Shown here one piece after another: positions 6,652 to 15,506 of a stretch of DNA of 27,575 nucleotides (position 1 is the stretch's first letter; every line of letters starts with the position of its first letter). Source of the stretch: JBLMZH01 sp050258715. GTDB taxonomy: Bacteria; Patescibacteriota; Doudnabacteria; UBA920; O2-02-FULL-48-8. Where the stretch lies: NCBI GenBank assembly GCA_050258715.1, contig JBLMZH010000027.1, positions 1 through 27,575 on the forward strand. The letters are read 5' to 3'. A program made the position numbers and the translations under genes. A model generated the notes under the pieces. It ran no database searches, was not told the DNA's origin, and was given only the letters and a program-made list of their open reading frames with translations.

Positions 6652-8394
6652 TTATTCCACCGAAGCTTTGATCCTTCTGACCCCGGCTGAAACAGCTTCT
6701 TCTTTGTTTATTTTGAATTTTCCAATGGCTCCGGTATGGGTGACGTGCGGCCCGCCGCAAAACTCTCTTGAAACTACCGTGTTGCTCTTCGGATCGGAAA
6801 TGGTGTAAACCAAAACGTTTTCGCCGTACTTTTCCCCAAAAACCCCGATCGCCCCCAGTTTTCTGGCCTCTTCCACGGAATAGGTCTGTTTTTCCACAGG
6901 CAAATCGGCCAAGATCCAGTCGTTGACCAGGTTTTGGGCCTGGGTGAGCTCGGCTTCCGTCATTTTGCTGTCATGGGTAAAGTCGAACCTGGCCCTCTCC
7001 TCATTAATATTACTCCCTTTTTGGTAAACGTGCTCGCCTAAAACTTTTCTGAGCGCGGCATTCAGCAAATGAGTCGCGGTGTGAAGCCTGACGACCTTAT
7101 CGGAATGAGACGCCAGCCCGCCCTTGAACTGCCCGGCAGAAGCCGTGCGGGAAAGATCCTGGTGCTTCTTGAATTCTTCGTTGAATTCTTCCCGGTTGGT
7201 AATTGGAGCGAGCTCCTCGGTCAGTTCCAGCGGGAAACCATAAGTCTGGAAAAGATCAAAAGCCTCTTTGCCGGTTATTTCCTTTTTCGATTCGATGATC
7301 TTAAGCCCCTTAACCAAAGTTGATCTGAATTTGGATTCCTCGCGCGTGAGTTCGCCTAGGATCCGCTCCTTGTCGTTGAGTTCCGGATAAGCGTTGCCGT
7401 AATTGGCAATGATCACTTCAGCCAGGCTTGAGCAAAGGCCGCTTTCGATGCCGGCCAGTTTTCCAAAGGTCACTGCCCGGCGAATCAGCCTCCTTAGAAT
7501 ATATCCGCGGTCCTTGTTGGAAGGCACGACTCCGTCCGCGACCAAAAACGTGGAGGCGCGGATGTGGTCAGCGATTATTCTAACCGCTCTTTCGGACAAT
7601 TTATTCTTATCCAGCGATAAATTCTTAATCGTTTCAATAATGGGAGAAAACAGATCGGTCTCAAAAATGCCCGACTTGCCCTGCATTATCGAAGCCGTCC
7701 TCTCCAAACCCATTCCCGTATCGACGTTCTTTTGTTTCAGAGGAATAAACTTCAGGTCGCTGGTTTTCTCGTATTCCATAAAGACGTTGTTCCAGATTTC
7801 GACCCAGAGCTCGTTGGAGGCGTCAAATTCTTTCGGAGCTTCCCCTTTCCCCGACCAATAAAAAATTTCAGTGTCCGGGCCGCAAGGACCGGCCGCTCCC
7901 GGCGGGCCCCACCAGTTCTGTTCCTTGCCTAAGTATGCGATGCGCTCTTGAACAATCCCTTGCGACAGCCAAATTTCCGCCGACTCCGAATCTTTCGGCG
8001 CGTCTGAATCCCCGGCAAACACGGACACGGCCAATTTATTCTTGTCCAAAGCAAGCCACTGCTTGCCGGTCAAAAATTCCATTGACCAGGCAATTGATTC
8101 TTTTTTCCAATAATCCCCCAAGGACCAGTTCCCCAGCATCTCAAAAAAGGTCAGGTGGGTATCGTCTCCGACCAGATCAATATCGTCAGTCCTCAAGCAC
8201 TTTTGAACGCTCGCCAAGCGGCTGCCCTGCGGATGCTTCTCACCCATCAGGAAAGGGACGAGCGGATGCATGCCGGCCGTGGTGAACAACACCGAGGAAT
8301 CATTGGCCGGAATGAGCGAAGCGGAAGGGATGACAACATGCCCTTTTTGCTTGAAGAATTCGAAAAATTTTTCGCGGATATCGTTGGCTTTCAT
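6652..8394 (-). CDS. alaS: Alanyl-tRNA synthetase, short form without the C-Ala domain
   Basis: The product is 580 aa, against ~870 in most bacteria. The class II catalytic domain is intact: PSASLIPANDSSVLFTTAGM near the N-terminus, and motif 2 THLTFFEMLGNWSLGDY. A tRNA-binding middle and the editing domain follow, with zinc-site residues HTATH (438 and 442) and CGGPH (546 and 550). The protein ends shortly after AGVRRIKASVE, so the DHHA1/C-Ala region that bridges aminoacylation and editing is missing. The stop is clean and the next gene begins 17 nt later, so this is not an obvious frameshift. Short AlaRS forms are known in Patescibacteria (recollection, not checked). Confidence 0.95.
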   Translation of the reverse strand: MKANDIREKFFEFFKQKGHVVIPSASLIPANDSSVLFTTAGMHPLVPFLMGEKHPQGSRLASVQKCLRTDDIDLVGDDTHLTFFEMLGNWSLGDYWKKESIAWSMEFLTGKQWLALDKNKLAVSVFAGDSDAPKDSESAEIWLSQGIVQERIAYLGKEQNWWGPPGAAGPCGPDTEIFYWSGKGEAPKEFDASNELWVEIWNNVFMEYEKTSDLKFIPLKQKNVDTGMGLERTASIMQGKSGIFETDLFSPIIETIKNLSLDKNKLSERAVRIIADHIRASTFLVADGVVPSNKDRGYILRRLIRRAVTFGKLAGIESGLCSSLAEVIIANYGNAYPELNDKERILGELTREESKFRSTLVKGLKIIESKKEITGKEAFDLFQTYGFPLELTEELAPITNREEFNEEFKKHQDLSRTASAGQFKGGLASHSDKVVRLHTATHLLNAALRKVLGEHVYQKGSNINEERARFDFTHDSKMTEAELTQAQNLVNDWILADLPVEKQTYSVEEARKLGAIGVFGEKYGENVLVYTISDPKSNTVVSREFCGGPHVTHTGAIGKFKINKEEAVSAGVRRIKASVE

Positions 8395-8401
8395 GCAGTT
8401 T

Positions 8402-8410
8402 ATTATACCA
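8402..8410 (-). promoter_or_regulatory. Extended -10 promoter of alaS, leaderless
   Basis: TGGTATAAT (TGnTATAAT) ends 7 nt before the alaS ATG, so the predicted transcription start is at or next to the A of AUG. The -35 region is only a T-tract. There is no ribosome binding site between. A short GGCG-TCTT-CGCC hairpin followed by a T7 run lies just upstream and may end the metzincin transcript. Confidence 0.65.
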
Positions 8411-8445
8411 TTCCTTCTGCCTCAAAAAAAGGCTGGCGAAGACGC

Positions 8446-9192
8446 CTAATATGATCTCTTTGCCGCCTCGATTTGGTCCTTTTCTTCCTGGCAAAAATCA
8501 ACCACCACGTCTTTCCACGCTCTGCTTGAGTCTTCTTCCACCGTTTCGTTCATGAGGCAATCCTCGCCGTCATTGTGGCCTAAGCCGAGCTGATGCCCGA
8601 TCTCGTGTAGAAGCGTCGAATACAAATAATCTTCCGTTCGTTCCCGCCGGTCCTGAGTTAAGTCTTTGACCGCCTGGCTAAAGATCATTATTCCGTCTTC
8701 CTGAAGCGTTGCTCCGACCCAAGTCGGGTGAGCCTGATTTTGGTTTACGGTCAAAAGATAAAGAACGGCATTGTCGCGGTTGATCCGGTTGTCTTGATAT
8801 TGTTTTTTTAAATTTTCCGCCTGGCCCTCGTCGGTAGTTTTTGCAAAAGGAATGCCGTCGTCTGAGATCAGGATCGAAACTTGCTTGCCGGTCACTTGAG
8901 CCAGCCGGTCAGCCAGCCTTTGGACTAAAGGATAATCAAGACTAGTTCCTTCCATGCTGTCGACTTCGACAATAATGTTGCCCGGTTTTTTTGCCAGATA
9001 ATCCGCTTTCGCGTCGCTGTCAAAATGAAGGCCGAAAATTTGCCTGGCCAAAGGATGGCGCGACAGCTGGGGCCGAAATTTGAGATTAAAAAAATTTTCC
9101 GCGCCTCCCTGGGCGGAAAATCTTACAGTCAAAAAAACTGCGAGCAGAAGGATCACCGCCGAAAGGCCAGCGACGGTTAAAGTCTTTTTCAT
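8446..9192 (-). CDS. Membrane-anchored or secreted metzincin-type zinc metalloprotease
   Basis: The product is 248 aa with an N-terminal hydrophobic segment (about 5-22) after MKK, a signal anchor or signal peptide. The catalytic motif is HEIGHQLGLGH (196-206: H196, E197, H200, H206), the HExxHxxGxxH of metzincins. It is followed closely by CLMN (Met214), a Met-turn candidate as in matrixins/archaemetzincins. C212 and C234 could form a disulfide or metal site. It starts 2 nt after the S41 protease stop, so the two are probably co-transcribed. Substrate unknown. Confidence 0.8.
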   Translation of the reverse strand: MKKTLTVAGLSAVILLLAVFLTVRFSAQGGAENFFNLKFRPQLSRHPLARQIFGLHFDSDAKADYLAKKPGNIIVEVDSMEGTSLDYPLVQRLADRLAQVTGKQVSILISDDGIPFAKTTDEGQAENLKKQYQDNRINRDNAVLYLLTVNQNQAHPTWVGATLQEDGIMIFSQAVKDLTQDRRERTEDYLYSTLLHEIGHQLGLGHNDGEDCLMNETVEEDSSRAWKDVVVDFCQEEKDQIEAAKRSY

Positions 9193-9194
9193 GG

Positions 9195-10469
9195 CTACTT
9201 AAACAATTCCAAAGCCTTGTCCATCTGCGGGTCGCGGTTGGCCTCAATGTCCTGGCTGGTCCGCTCAACCTTAATGTCAGGCTCAAGCCCGTTTTTGTCT
9301 ATGCCGCGGTCCTTGGGCGTATACCATTTGGCAACCGTGATCTTAACGGTTGACTGATAATCGGCCAGCGGAATTAAATCCTGAACCGAGCCTTTGCCAA
9401 AAGTTTTTTCCCCGACTAAAGTCGCCAGCCCGTAATCCTGCAAAGCGCCGGCCAAAATTTCCGAGGCGGAAGCCGACCCATTGTCCACGAGAATGACCGT
9501 TTTGTATCCTTTTAATCTGGAAAGTCCTTGCGCGTTGCTGGCATCGGTGTGCTTTTCGGAATCAACAGCCTTGACCACTACCTGGCCACTGTCCACCCAG
9601 TTCGAAGCTAGATTGACCGCAGTCTGAAGATATCCGCCCGGATTGCTTCTTAAGTCCAGCACTATTCCTTGATAATTGCCGGCTAAGATGACATCAACCG
9701 CATGCGCGAACAATCCGTCCGTATCGTCGCCGAAGCGCGACAAATGAATGACCGCGATTTTTTTGCCGTTGGCCTCTTTCGTCTCGAGCTTCACGCTTTT
9801 GATCTCGATCTTGCTGCGCGTGATCTTGATGTCCACCGGCTGCTTGTCAGATTTGTGAAGAATGGTCAGGGTAACCTCGGTGTTGGCCGGCCCGCGGATT
9901 TTATTCACGGCCTGGTCAACGCTAAGTCCCATGGTCGATTCGCCGTTGATCTTGAGCACGGCGTCCCCGGCCCTGATTCCGGCCTTTGACGCCGGCGTGT
10001 CCTCTAAAGGAGCGATAATTATGATTTGTCCGTCCTGCAACCCCATTTCCGCGCCGATTCCCTCGAACGACCCGCTCATCTCTTCCTGGAACTCTTTGGT
10101 CTGCTCAGGATCGAAAAATACCGTATAAGGGTCGCCCGTGGCCTGCAGCAGCCCATTGGCCGCGCCGTATAAAAGTTTCTTCTGATCAAGGTTGCCGCGG
10201 TCGACATATTTGGCGTTCAGCTGGTCCAAAACCTGCCAGAGCAGATTGTAATCAGCCACGTTCGGCTGGCTGCCCTTGCTGATCTCAACTTTCCCGCCTT
10301 CGGCGCTGACTCCTTTGTGTCCAAGCCCGTACCCGCCGACGAACGCCACTCCGGCCACAAGCAAAATTGCCACCACCCGGCGATAGCGCGCCAGCTGCTG
10401 TTGTTGTCCGCTTTGAGACGGCTCCGGATTTATTTGTGTTTCCAAATTTGGCTGTTCGTCCATATCCAT
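9195..10469 (-). CDS. S41 C-terminal processing peptidase (Ctp family)
   Basis: The product is 424 aa: Gln-rich cytoplasmic start, one transmembrane helix (about 31-50), an N-terminal helical region, a PDZ domain (about 133-205, with the GIGAEMGLQDGQI and AGIRAGDAVLKING elements), and the S41 core. NGSASASEI places the nucleophile at S334, and GEKTFGKGSVQ places the general base at K359. The 25-residue spacing is as in Prc/CtpA. It cleaves exported proteins near their C-termini. A second ATG (10463) would remove only two residues. Upstream of it lies the polysaccharide operon. Confidence 0.95.
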   Translation of the reverse strand: MDMDEQPNLETQINPEPSQSGQQQQLARYRRVVAILLVAGVAFVGGYGLGHKGVSAEGGKVEISKGSQPNVADYNLLWQVLDQLNAKYVDRGNLDQKKLLYGAANGLLQATGDPYTVFFDPEQTKEFQEEMSGSFEGIGAEMGLQDGQIIIIAPLEDTPASKAGIRAGDAVLKINGESTMGLSVDQAVNKIRGPANTEVTLTILHKSDKQPVDIKITRSKIEIKSVKLETKEANGKKIAVIHLSRFGDDTDGLFAHAVDVILAGNYQGIVLDLRSNPGGYLQTAVNLASNWVDSGQVVVKAVDSEKHTDASNAQGLSRLKGYKTVILVDNGSASASEILAGALQDYGLATLVGEKTFGKGSVQDLIPLADYQSTVKITVAKWYTPKDRGIDKNGLEPDIKVERTSQDIEANRDPQMDKALELFK

Positions 10470-10502
10470 TACTCTAACATAAAACCTTCAAATTACGAAA
10501 TT

Positions 10503-11360
10503 TTAATGGACGGACTTGTTCTTGCGGATCAAATTGACGGCCAGGACCAGGAACATGCGCAAATCAATGCCTAAAACAACAAGCCAGTTGAAGGCTTGCG
10601 GATAATTTTCCGAATAATGTTTTTTATAAAAAATCTTCATGGCGTTGTGCGCCAGCCTGATCGTCTTGAACGGAACGAGCTTGGATGAGCCGTATTTGAA
10701 ATGCGTAATGGATGCTTTCGGGTAATAAACTATTTTGTATCCGGCTTTTTTTATCCGCCAGCACCAGTCGAGGTCCTCGCCGTACATGAAATAATCCTCA
10801 GACAGCATCCCGACTTTTTCGACGACCTTCTTTGGGACAAGCATGTAAGCGCCCATGACCGCATCAACTTCGGTTTCCTGATCGATCGGCAGGTCAATGT
10901 TGTAATCGCTGAATTTTTTTAGCCCGAACAACCTTAAAAACGAATTCCAGGGATTCGGAAATTTCCTGCGGCAGGCCTTATCCAGCTGTCCGCTCGGCAA
11001 AAGAACCTTGCAGCCCAGCGCTCCAACCTCGGGGTGAGTCTTGGCATAATTTACGGACAGATCAAACGTATCCTCTCTGACTGTGGTATCGGAATTCAGC
11101 AACAAAATATATTCCCCGGCTGCCTGCCTGATCGCCACGTTGTTGCCCTTGGAAAATCCCAAATTCGCGCCGTTAGCAATAATTTTGACCTGCGGGAATT
11201 CGGTATTAACCATCTCGAGACTGGCGTCCTTGGAACCGTTGTCGGACACAATGACTTCGAAAGCGAACGCTGTTTTGCTTAAAAAGGCCGATTCCAGGCA
11301 CTTTTTAAGCAGCTCTCTGGTGTTGTAATTTACGATGATGACTGAAAGGTCCATAGCCAT
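10503..11360 (-). CDS. Glycosyltransferase family 2 (GT-A fold)
   Basis: The product is 285 aa. It starts DLSVIIVNYNTRELLKKCLE, the GT2 opening, with the VSDNGSKD nucleotide-sugar segment, LLLNSDTTV (the DxD-like metal site) and YFMYGEDLDWCWRIKKAGYK (acceptor/catalytic ED). This is the rhamnosyltransferase-like (WbbL-type) subgroup. The C-terminus has a hydrophobic patch (VVLGIDLRMFLVLAVNLI), probably membrane-associating. It begins 3 nt after the other GT2 gene. The donor sugar cannot be told from the sequence. Confidence 0.92.
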   Translation of the reverse strand: MAMDLSVIIVNYNTRELLKKCLESAFLSKTAFAFEVIVSDNGSKDASLEMVNTEFPQVKIIANGANLGFSKGNNVAIRQAAGEYILLLNSDTTVREDTFDLSVNYAKTHPEVGALGCKVLLPSGQLDKACRRKFPNPWNSFLRLFGLKKFSDYNIDLPIDQETEVDAVMGAYMLVPKKVVEKVGMLSEDYFMYGEDLDWCWRIKKAGYKIVYYPKASITHFKYGSSKLVPFKTIRLAHNAMKIFYKKHYSENYPQAFNWLVVLGIDLRMFLVLAVNLIRKNKSVH

Positions 11361-11363
11361 ATA

Positions 11364-12323
11364 TTAAAGAGTTGGCTTGTTAAGCGAACGACTCTTCTCC
11401 AGTTCTTTCGGGATTAATTTGATCAGGCTTGGGACAATAGCCAGAGTCGAGGTCTCAAAAATTGTAACATAGACGAGCATCAGCAGTTCGCGGAATATAA
11501 ACCTTAGGCTGACCGAAGGAGAGTTCTTAAGATACATTAAAATATGATTGCGGTAGTTCAGCTTGCGGATGTTCGGAGAGATTTGGCGGTGATGTTTGAT
11601 GAAATGGAAAAAATGGAAGTAACCGCCTTTGGACTGGCCGGCTGTCCGGCCATGGTAGGCTTTTGCTTCTGGAACGTAAACGTTTTTGAAGCCGGCGCGA
11701 TTGAGCCGCCACGAAAGATCGACATCTTCCCAATACGCCTCAAAATCTTCGTCAAAATATTCGCAAATTCCGTTTGCGCAGTATTTTGTCTTTTCCAAGG
11801 CCGAGCGCCGGTACATGGGTCCGGCTCCTGAAACCGCAAAAACATTTGTTTGATCGTCGAACTGGCCGTGGTCTTCCTGCAATTGTCCGCGGTCTCTGGC
11901 CCGCCCCGACGCATTCATAGTGATCCCCGTGGAATCAATGGTGTTCGTTTTTTCTCCCTTGTCAAAATCATAGCGCAGCAGTTTCCCGGTCGCAGCACCA
12001 ACCGAAGGGTCGTTAAAGGCATGGGCCAATTTTTCCGCGTAATCATTTTCCAGCACCAGGTCGTGATTGACCAAAAGTAAAAGCTCGCCGTCCGATTGTT
12101 TGATCGCCAGGTTGTTGCCTTTGGAAAAATATAAATTGCCGCCCGGGTTGATGATCTTTACCTTCGGGTACTTTTCCCTGATCATTTTTTCAGAGCCGTC
12201 ATTATCGCCATTGATCACGGCCACTGTCTCAAGGTCTTTGAAAGTTTGGGATTGAATCGAATCAAATACGGCCGGAATAAATTTCCGGCTGTTGTAAATT
12301 AGAACAATTGCAGTGATCTTCAT
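11364..12323 (-). CDS. Glycosyltransferase family 2 (GT-A fold)
   Basis: The product is 319 aa from ATG 12323 (MKITAIVLIYNSRKFIPAVF). The frame is open further upstream, but that part overlaps the TPR gene and is not GT-like. GT2 features are INGDNDGS, LLLVNHDLVLEND (metal-binding site) and AYWEDVDLSWRLNRAGFKNV. The C-terminal ~60 residues contain an amphipathic/hydrophobic stretch likely to sit on the membrane. It is a paralogue of the neighbouring GT2 and probably adds a different sugar in the same repeat unit. Confidence 0.92.
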   Translation of the reverse strand: MKITAIVLIYNSRKFIPAVFDSIQSQTFKDLETVAVINGDNDGSEKMIREKYPKVKIINPGGNLYFSKGNNLAIKQSDGELLLLVNHDLVLENDYAEKLAHAFNDPSVGAATGKLLRYDFDKGEKTNTIDSTGITMNASGRARDRGQLQEDHGQFDDQTNVFAVSGAGPMYRRSALEKTKYCANGICEYFDEDFEAYWEDVDLSWRLNRAGFKNVYVPEAKAYHGRTAGQSKGGYFHFFHFIKHHRQISPNIRKLNYRNHILMYLKNSPSVSLRFIFRELLMLVYVTIFETSTLAIVPSLIKLIPKELEKSRSLNKPTL

Positions 12324-12339
12324 CAGTTTGCGTTTTGGA

Positions 12340-13041
12340 TTAAAGGCCGATTTTGCTTTTGGCTTCCCCGATCTGCTTGAGCCGGATGGACATCTTATGC
12401 TGCTCGGCCAGTTCTTTGGCCTGCCTTTCCGCCTCCGCCATGTATTTTTTTGAGTCCTCGTCAAAACCGAGCTTGGCCGAAGCCAGGGCAAGGCGGAGGT
12501 TGATGCCTGAAAGAACCACGAGCTTATGGAACGGCCTAAGCTTATTATCAAGCGCAACCGTGTCAAACGAAGTCTTTAAAGTTGTCAGCCCCTCGGTTTT
12601 TCCGGACATGGACTGGGCCAGGCCAAAGTGGCTCAAATATTCTCCGTAAACCCCTCCGTCGTTGGGATCCAATTTTTCCAGTGCTTTTTGGTAAATCTCT
12701 TCCGCTTTCGCATAATCCAAAAGATGAGAAAAATAATCGCCTTGGCGAAGCAGCATCAATGCCATGGGCTGGCCTTCGATCTTGGCGTCGCTTGCGATCT
12801 TAAGCCCGGTCTCAACCTCGCCGCGATACAGCTGCCAATAATTTTCCGAATTCGAGCGCTCGGCAAGGTGCTTATAGGCCAGAAGTTTGTGCCCGATCGC
12901 GTTGATTATTTTGGCCGGATCGTTAAGCTTGGTCGCCAGTAAAATTGCCTGGTCAAAAATGGCAAGGGATCGGTCAAAATCTTCAAGTTCCCTGGCTCTT
13001 TCCCCCGAATCTATCAACTGATCGAAGGTTTTTTCTGCCAT
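12340..13041 (-). CDS. Tetratricopeptide-repeat protein within the polysaccharide operon
   Basis: The product is 233 aa, all-helical, with no signal peptide. TPR-like units are visible, for example RARELEDFDRSLAIFDQAIL (about 14-33) and the later segment ending YAKAEEIYQKALEKLDP, and more degenerate helices follow to the C-terminus. TPR proteins scaffold protein partners. Here the likely partners are the glycosyltransferases or polymerase encoded on either side (inference). It ends 16 nt before the GT2 start. No enzymatic motif is seen. Confidence 0.75.
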   Translation of the reverse strand: MAEKTFDQLIDSGERARELEDFDRSLAIFDQAILLATKLNDPAKIINAIGHKLLAYKHLAERSNSENYWQLYRGEVETGLKIASDAKIEGQPMALMLLRQGDYFSHLLDYAKAEEIYQKALEKLDPNDGGVYGEYLSHFGLAQSMSGKTEGLTTLKTSFDTVALDNKLRPFHKLVVLSGINLRLALASAKLGFDEDSKKYMAEAERQAKELAEQHKMSIRLKQIGEAKSKIGL

Positions 13042-13110
13042 TGCTTACGCTTAATTTCCGGTTTCATTATCATCCAAAACCCCGGAAATGGCAAACCTGA
13101 TCTTGAACGC

Positions 13111-14385
13111 TTAATTTTTCGCCAAAACCTTTTTTGAAACCGCCAAATAAATAACAAAAATCAAAAACAAATCGATATACATTTCCGCCCGGACCGTAAA
13201 TGACAGATAAATCGTCATGACAATGAAGAAGCAGGCGTAAGCATAAAGATTTATAGACAGGAAATTCGGCGAATTTTTCCAATAACGCCAGGCCAGCGTC
13301 AATAGGCCCGCAATCAAAAACGGAACGAAATAAAAAGCGGCGTTGCCGAAATCCTGGACGAACGGAAACAAGTAGGTGCCGGTGTTCCACCAGGAATAAA
13401 AGATTTCACCCAGATCGTAGTTCGGCGCGAATTGATGCAAGCCGAGGATGTTCGTAAATGGAGCAAGAAAAACCTTGCCGTGCTGCAACGGATACACTTC
13501 ATAATACTGCTGAGCATGAAGCAGGGCCTGCATATTGAAAGAAACGCCGACGTAGATCGGAACGAAGAAATTGCTGGCGGGATTCTGGCCACTGACCTTA
13601 ATCGCCGTGACATTCGCCAGATAGCTCGACGAGCCGTAGCTTTTGGCCTGCCGGAACAAAGGCACGGCCGCCAGCACCAGGACCGAAACGATCAAAAAGA
13701 AAGGATAAAATTTCAGCGCCTGTTTTAAGTTCGGCTTGCGGATGAACAAATACATGGCCATGACCCAAAGATCAATAAAAAAGATCTGGGTTCTCGATGC
13801 GAACAAAGTCAGGCAGAAAGTGCCGAACAGCGAAAGCAGGACCAAGTCCCAGTGTTTTTTCAATTTGAATCCCTGCCAGAACATCAGGAAAAATCCAAGC
13901 GGAATGTAAATTCTTGCCAGCTGCGCCAAATAATTTATAAGCCCCGGTACTTGCTCGTCAGCCTGGAACCGAAAAACGTCCGTGTCGGAAGCCAGCAGCG
14001 GAAAATTTCCAGCCTTTTTATAAAACAAATACAAGGCCAGGGCCGAAACCAAAACTGAAACGTAAATCACGACGCGAAGCGCAATCGTCGAAATTTCGGT
14101 TCGGGTCAATACTTTAAACTTGGTCCAAAACGGAAATCTTTTCCAAAGCCAACTGAAGACAAAAAATCCCAGAGTAAAACTGATCAGAGAAATTACGATC
14201 AACAGCCAAAATTGCTGGGACCACGGTTTTTCCAAATCCGAGAGTTTAAGCTGAGGGATGCCAAGGGCCAAAGCCCAGGCCGAGAGCATCAGCCAGAGCG
14301 GGCTTTTGGAAAATTTGCCCGCGATAAAGTAATAAAAATAATAAGCGGCGATCAGAATAAAAATTGTAAATAACAGATAGTCCAT
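13111..14385 (-). CDS. Wzy-like polysaccharide polymerase (multi-pass membrane protein)
   Basis: The product is 424 aa from ATG 14385 (MDYLLFTIFILIAAYYFYYF). The frame extends a little further upstream, but that overlaps the GT4 gene. About 10-12 hydrophobic helices span the protein, with a large soluble loop around residues 240-330 (containing ASRTQIFFIDL before it and YPLQHGKVFLAPFTNILGLH within it). This is the layout of O-antigen/oligosaccharide repeat-unit polymerases. Such proteins are poorly conserved in sequence; the call rests on topology and on flanking Wzx and glycosyltransferases. The start lies 5 nt after the GT4 stop. Confidence 0.75.
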   Translation of the reverse strand: MDYLLFTIFILIAAYYFYYFIAGKFSKSPLWLMLSAWALALGIPQLKLSDLEKPWSQQFWLLIVISLISFTLGFFVFSWLWKRFPFWTKFKVLTRTEISTIALRVVIYVSVLVSALALYLFYKKAGNFPLLASDTDVFRFQADEQVPGLINYLAQLARIYIPLGFFLMFWQGFKLKKHWDLVLLSLFGTFCLTLFASRTQIFFIDLWVMAMYLFIRKPNLKQALKFYPFFLIVSVLVLAAVPLFRQAKSYGSSSYLANVTAIKVSGQNPASNFFVPIYVGVSFNMQALLHAQQYYEVYPLQHGKVFLAPFTNILGLHQFAPNYDLGEIFYSWWNTGTYLFPFVQDFGNAAFYFVPFLIAGLLTLAWRYWKNSPNFLSINLYAYACFFIVMTIYLSFTVRAEMYIDLFLIFVIYLAVSKKVLAKN

Positions 14386-14390
14386 ATTTT

Positions 14391-15506
14391 TTATCGAAGA
14401 TTGAATTGTTCCAGCAATTCCAAAGTTTTCTTGGCCGTATTTTCCCAAGTGAAATCTTTCGCCCGAGAAAGCCCTTTATCAATCATAGCCTTTCTTAAAT
14501 TGGGATCAGTCATGACCTTAAGCAAACCCTCGGTAATCGAATCGACGAAATTGGGGTCAACGAGCAGGCCTGCGTCCCCTGCCACCTCAGGCATGGAAGA
14601 AACATTGGAGACGACCACAGGCACGCCCGAAGCCATGGCTTCCAAAGGCGGCAGGCCGAAACCTTCATACAAGGCGGGCAATGTCAAAAGTTTCGCCCCG
14701 GCGATGATTGCGCTTAAGTCCTGGCTTTCGGCATAATCGAAATATTTTACTGCACCTTTTGCTTCCGCCTGGCTGACGCGCTCCAAAATCGGCTTCCACA
14801 TCCAGCCCTTTCCACCGAAGATCGCCAACTTTTCCTCGACATGATATTTGCTTCGCAAATTCTCATAGGCTTCAACCAGCCGGACGATATTTTTTCTGGG
14901 CTGAATCGTACCCAAAAACAAAACATATTTCTGATAGATCAAGCCGTACTTGTCCAAAACCGGCTGGACCTGCTCGTACGGCAATGGTTTAAATTTTTCC
15001 TGATCAAGGCCCAAATGAGTGACAAAGATCTTTTCAGGCTCGGCTTTGTAAATTTTAACCATATCGTTCTTCGTGGCTTGGGACACGGCCACGATCTTTT
15101 CCGCGTGCCTGACCGCAAACCTGGTCGACCACCTCAGATACCAAAGCATGAACGGCGTAAAGGAATCCGGGAACATTTCATAAGCGATGTCGTGGGCTGT
15201 GAACACGGAATGTTTGGGATGATAAATCGGCAGCACCGAAGCCAAGATCATTAAAACGTCGACCGGATGGAAAAACAATTCCCAGGACAAACGGATCTGC
15301 GTCCAAAATTTCGGAAATGGCATGACTCGAAGCTCGAAATTTTTCGGCAACTGATAGAACCAGGCTTGCGGTTTCGTTCTGAAATACAGCCGGTAAGTAT
15401 TGGCTGAGTCGAGCTTGGCCAGATTTTTGATGAGTTCCGCGGCGTATCTTTCGACCCCGGTCGGCTGCGGTAAATTGGCGCGCTCCGCTTCAAGGCCTAT
15501 GATCAT
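14391..15506 (-). CDS. Glycosyltransferase family 4 (GT-B fold)
   Basis: The product is 371 aa. It opens MIIGLEAERANLPQPTGVER, with the Gly-rich acceptor loop expected in GT4. VFTAHDIAYEMFPDSF and IVAVSQATKND lie in the N-domain. The C-domain begins at YVLFLGTIQPRKNIVRLVEA, and the donor-binding EX7E motif is at E281/E289 (LYEGFGLPPLEAMASGVPV). Similar to mannosyl-/rhamnosyltransferases of GT4. Its ATG overlaps the flippase stop (ATGA), indicating translational coupling. Confidence 0.93.
   Translation of the reverse strand: MIIGLEAERANLPQPTGVERYAAELIKNLAKLDSANTYRLYFRTKPQAWFYQLPKNFELRVMPFPKFWTQIRLSWELFFHPVDVLMILASVLPIYHPKHSVFTAHDIAYEMFPDSFTPFMLWYLRWSTRFAVRHAEKIVAVSQATKNDMVKIYKAEPEKIFVTHLGLDQEKFKPLPYEQVQPVLDKYGLIYQKYVLFLGTIQPRKNIVRLVEAYENLRSKYHVEEKLAIFGGKGWMWKPILERVSQAEAKGAVKYFDYAESQDLSAIIAGAKLLTLPALYEGFGLPPLEAMASGVPVVVSNVSSMPEVAGDAGLLVDPNFVDSITEGLLKVMTDPNLRKAMIDKGLSRAKDFTWENTAKKTLELLEQFNLR

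Noticed and set aside
6635..6760. N-terminal extension of the cupin PGI reading into alaS
   Set aside because: Overlaps the conserved end of AlaRS. The extension is basic and unlike PGI, whereas ATG 6634 gives the expected N-terminus.
12324..12566. N-terminal extension of the second GT2 gene
   Set aside because: Overlaps the TPR gene in another frame, and the GT2 fold starts at MKITAIVLIYN (12323).
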